From assembly GCA_900768635.1 (NCBI GenBank), contig CAAGDP010000183.1:1-8683 (forward strand): a stretch of DNA of 8,683 nt, read 5' to 3'. Under the pieces are notes generated by a model. The model was not told where the DNA came from. It searched no databases and saw nothing but the letters and a program-made list of their open reading frames with translations. A program made the position numbers and the translations under genes. Of the stretch, positions 7,571 to 8,683 are shown piece by piece. Origin of the DNA: Enterobacterales bacterium. GTDB lineage: Bacteria; Pseudomonadota; Gammaproteobacteria; Enterobacterales; Succinivibrionaceae. Position 1 is the stretch's first letter. The number at the start of each line of letters is the position of its first letter.

Positions 7571-7583
7571 AGGCCACAGGCCT
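7571..7583. other. Small hairpin in the pstS leader
   Basis: AGGCC (7571-7575) pairs with GGCCT (7579-7583) around a three-base loop. With a small bulge the stem can be lengthened by TAA/TTA. It lies between the predicted transcription start (about 7591) and the ribosome site of pstS. It may stabilise the 5' end of the message; there is no T-run to make it a terminator. Confidence 0.35.
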
Positions 7584-7597
7584 CTTATCACCCTGTA

Positions 7598-7662
7598 ATC
7601 TTATCCGTCCCATGTAAAATCCACGCAAAGGCGTTTGTAAAAATTAAGTAAAACCTTGGAAA
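7598..7662 (-). promoter_or_regulatory. Pho-box promoter of the pst operon
   Basis: On the minus strand, TTTACA-like hexamers lie at 7618-7613 (TTTACA), 7629-7624 (TTTGCG, degenerate), 7641-7636 (TTTACA), 7652-7647 (TTTACT) and about 7662-7657 (TTTCCA). Their spacing is 10-12 bp. A likely -10 box, TAAGAT (7603-7598), lies 9 bp beyond the nearest repeat, and no separate -35 box is seen. This matches the phoB promoter and fits activation by PhoB~P under phosphate limitation. The leader before the pstS ATG is about 55 bases. Confidence 0.75.
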
Positions 7663-7797
7663 AACATAGAAAGATCAGAGGAATATTGGTGAAATGACAC
7701 AAAAAAACTGTCAGGATTGGTATTCACCGAAGGATTAATATAAGCAGAAATGACCTGATTACAGTAACAGGTATCATAAATGCCACCGACCCGGCCT

Positions 7798-7817
7798 CAG
7801 AAAATTAGGATTTTCTG
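7798..7817. repeat. Perfect AT-rich inverted repeat upstream of pstS
   Basis: CAGAAAAT (7798-7805) is the exact reverse complement of ATTTTCTG (7810-7817), with a four-base loop TAGG. It lies just past the recognisable end of the pstS relic. It has no T-run on either side and a weak AT-rich stem, so it is not a confident terminator. A second, bulged inverted repeat, ACCTG/CAGGT, lies at 7753-7772. Confidence 0.4.
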
Positions 7818-7832
7818 TCAGTATCTCAGGAA

Positions 7833-8151
7833 GGGGCAATAGATTAATATTCTGCCCGGTACTAATTAAAGATGATGGAGTTATACCGGTAAATTAATCC
7901 GGATCTCTTCAGGTTTACTTCCTGATGTTGAACTTTTTCCAGTAACCGACTAAAGAATTACTTTCCCTGCATATCCGGAAATTACCCCGTCCACCAGGAG
8001 TAACAGGATCCTTAACACATTGAGCAGATATTTCCTGAGAAGTATGGCGTGCATATCCTTCCTCTTCGCATCCGGTTAAGATCAGGACAGATGTAACTGC
8101 AGAGAAAACCATTATTATCATCCCCAGAAGACGCTTCTTAAGATTCCACAT
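7833..8151 (-). pseudogene. pstS: Decayed second copy of pstS with internal deletions
   Basis: This is a relic of a PstS gene, about 320 bases against 846 for the live copy next door. The first 78 codons are open (stop at 7917-7915) and begin MWNLKKR, with a hydrophobic core and lipobox LTGC at Cys28, the same layout as live PstS. Homology then continues in pieces. RICRESNS (59-66) matches the VIGREAGS region of PstS. A small shift of frame at 7923 gives NI, then GSKPEEI, matching NIDGVKPSEEQI. An ACCGGT at 7885-7890 matches the codons for TG in IQTGA. CAGAATATTAATCTATTGCC (around 7836-7855) resembles the QNKLIIA codons. Most of the phosphate-binding fold is deleted. It might still yield a short lipoprotein of 78 residues. 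The pseudogene call is mine, from comparison by eye with pstS. Confidence 0.75.
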
Positions 8152-8199
8152 AAATTACCCCGTTGTTGTTTTGTTGTCGTTATTGAATTCTCACCTGAA

Positions 8200-8276
8200 A
8201 TATTAACCAGACCAGGTAAAAACTGGTTGAGGGTAAAAGTAAAAGTTAGACAAAACCGGAGCAAAAATCTGAAAAG
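8200..8276 (-). promoter_or_regulatory. Pho-box promoter of the pstS relic
   Basis: On the minus strand, TTTACC (8220-8215), TTTACT (8243-8238), TTTGTC (8254-8249) and TTTGCT (8265-8260) form a repeat array. The spacings are 23, 11 and 11 bp, and a further AT-rich unit lies near 8275. A -10-like TAATAT (8205-8200) lies 9 bp beyond the nearest repeat. The 23-bp step, the 11-bp step and the 9-bp gap are the same as in the live pstS promoter, so the promoter was probably duplicated with the gene. The hexamers are less perfect than at pstS. Confidence 0.55.
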
Positions 8277-8390
8277 ACGTATTTGAAACATACCCGGTAT
8301 CTTAAGAGATTGCTACACCTCCGTTGAGAGGGTGAATAGTAAAGCATATAAACATCGAGATAAAACAGGAAAAAGGTCGGTGTTTGATAG
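8277..8390. other. Unassigned stretch between the relic promoter and the right-edge fragment
   Basis: No convincing gene. A plus-strand frame is open from 8287 to about 8388, with no start codon near its beginning. It contains SVERVNSK, a wording that occurs near the C-terminus of some DDE transposases. The match is too short to call. This frame meets the right-edge fragment (8391) at a GATAGAGT sequence where a two-base change would join them. Confidence 0.25.
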
Positions 8391-8683
8391 AGTTACAAAC
8401 TTAATGGAATTGATATCTACAATTCTGTAGTATCTGCTGTCAGTGATGGGAAATGTAAAAGTTACTGGAGTGGCACCTCGTCCAATGGAGAAGTTGTTCG
8501 TCTGACTAATATGAACTTTAACGGAATCAAGGACGATATCATTAAATTGATAGAAGGATATGGAGTTACCTTCAGCTGTACCAATTTTCAGAATGATATG
8601 GTTACCATCAAAGATAAGGATGATGCTTTCAGTCTTCTGGTTTGTCTTGGTTATCTGGGATGTTCCGATACCAAAAATCAATA
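8391..8683 (+). pseudogene. AAA-ATPase-like / PD-(D/E)XK family fragment, 5'-truncated (cut by right edge)
   Basis: This frame is open for 97 codons to the window edge and is preceded at once by two stop codons (TGA TAG, 8385-8390). It matches the middle of the family with an N-terminal AAA-ATPase-like domain and a C-terminal PD-(D/E)XK nuclease domain. The marks are GIDIYNSVVSAV (family norm: YNPNSV), KSYWSGTSS, MNFNGIKDDIIKLIEG, FQNDM and DDAFSLLVCLGYLGCSD. The ATPase domain with its Walker motifs, roughly the first 280 residues, is absent, and its place is taken by the relic promoter. The YNPNSV motif has lost two residues. There is no start codon before the ATG at 8510. The function of the intact family is poorly known; it is common in multicopy sets in anaerobes. 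The nuclease part may continue beyond the edge. Confidence 0.75.

Noticed and set aside
7701..7720. Intrinsic terminator at a T7 run on the minus strand upstream of the pstS promoter
   Set aside because: The T-run (AAAAAAA on the plus strand near 7700) is not preceded by a stem longer than about 3 bp.
7753..7772. Operator-like inverted repeat ACCTG/CAGGT
   Set aside because: It needs a bulge to extend beyond 5 bp and lies about 150 bases upstream of the pstS -10 box, so there is no support for a regulatory role.
8313..8681. Minus-strand open frame of 122 codons at the right edge
   Set aside because: It is the antisense of the plus-strand AAA-ATPase/PD-(D/E)XK fragment, which shows clear family motifs; the minus frame shows none.

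Overview
The window reads as a piece of a Bacillota (Firmicutes) chromosome, most likely from the Clostridia or Negativicutes. The evidence is moderate-to-low GC, a lipoprotein PstS, AGG/GAGG-type ribosome binding sites, and Pho boxes of the Gram-positive type (TTTACA-like hexamers every 11 bp). The species cannot be named from the sequence.

Layout: almost everything from 518 to 8151 is on the minus strand and forms a complete phosphate module. In transcription order it holds pstS (7536-6691), pstC, pstA, pstB, phoU, an HD-domain phosphohydrolase (3348-2692), then a PhoB/PhoP-type response regulator and a PhoR-type sensor kinase (2505-518). pstS to the HD gene are packed tightly (1-4 bp overlaps or gaps of about 20-30 bp) and look like one transcript. 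The two-component pair has its own Pho-box promoter in the 186-bp gap at 2506-2691. PstS captures phosphate outside the cell, PstC/PstA form the channel and PstB drives it. PhoU links transporter state to PhoR, and PhoB~P would bind the Pho boxes in front of pstS and in front of its own gene, giving positive feedback.

Upstream of pstS lies a decayed second copy of pstS (about 7833-8151). It keeps a lipoprotein signal peptide and a Pho-box promoter with the same spacing as the live gene, but has large internal deletions and a frameshift.

Both edges hold debris of accessory genes on the plus strand. On the left are the C-terminus of an IS630-family transposase and, directly after it, the last codons of a type I restriction specificity subunit (hsdS). 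On the right is a 5'-truncated fragment of the AAA-ATPase-like/PD-(D/E)XK family (8391 to the edge). The phosphate module therefore sits between eroded mobile and defence genes.

No tRNA, rRNA, CRISPR array or intact new system was seen. The points most worth a second look are the HD hydrolase built into the pst-phoU operon, the pstS relic with a preserved Pho promoter, the shared architecture of the three Pho promoters, and the sensor kinase that lacks a PAS domain.
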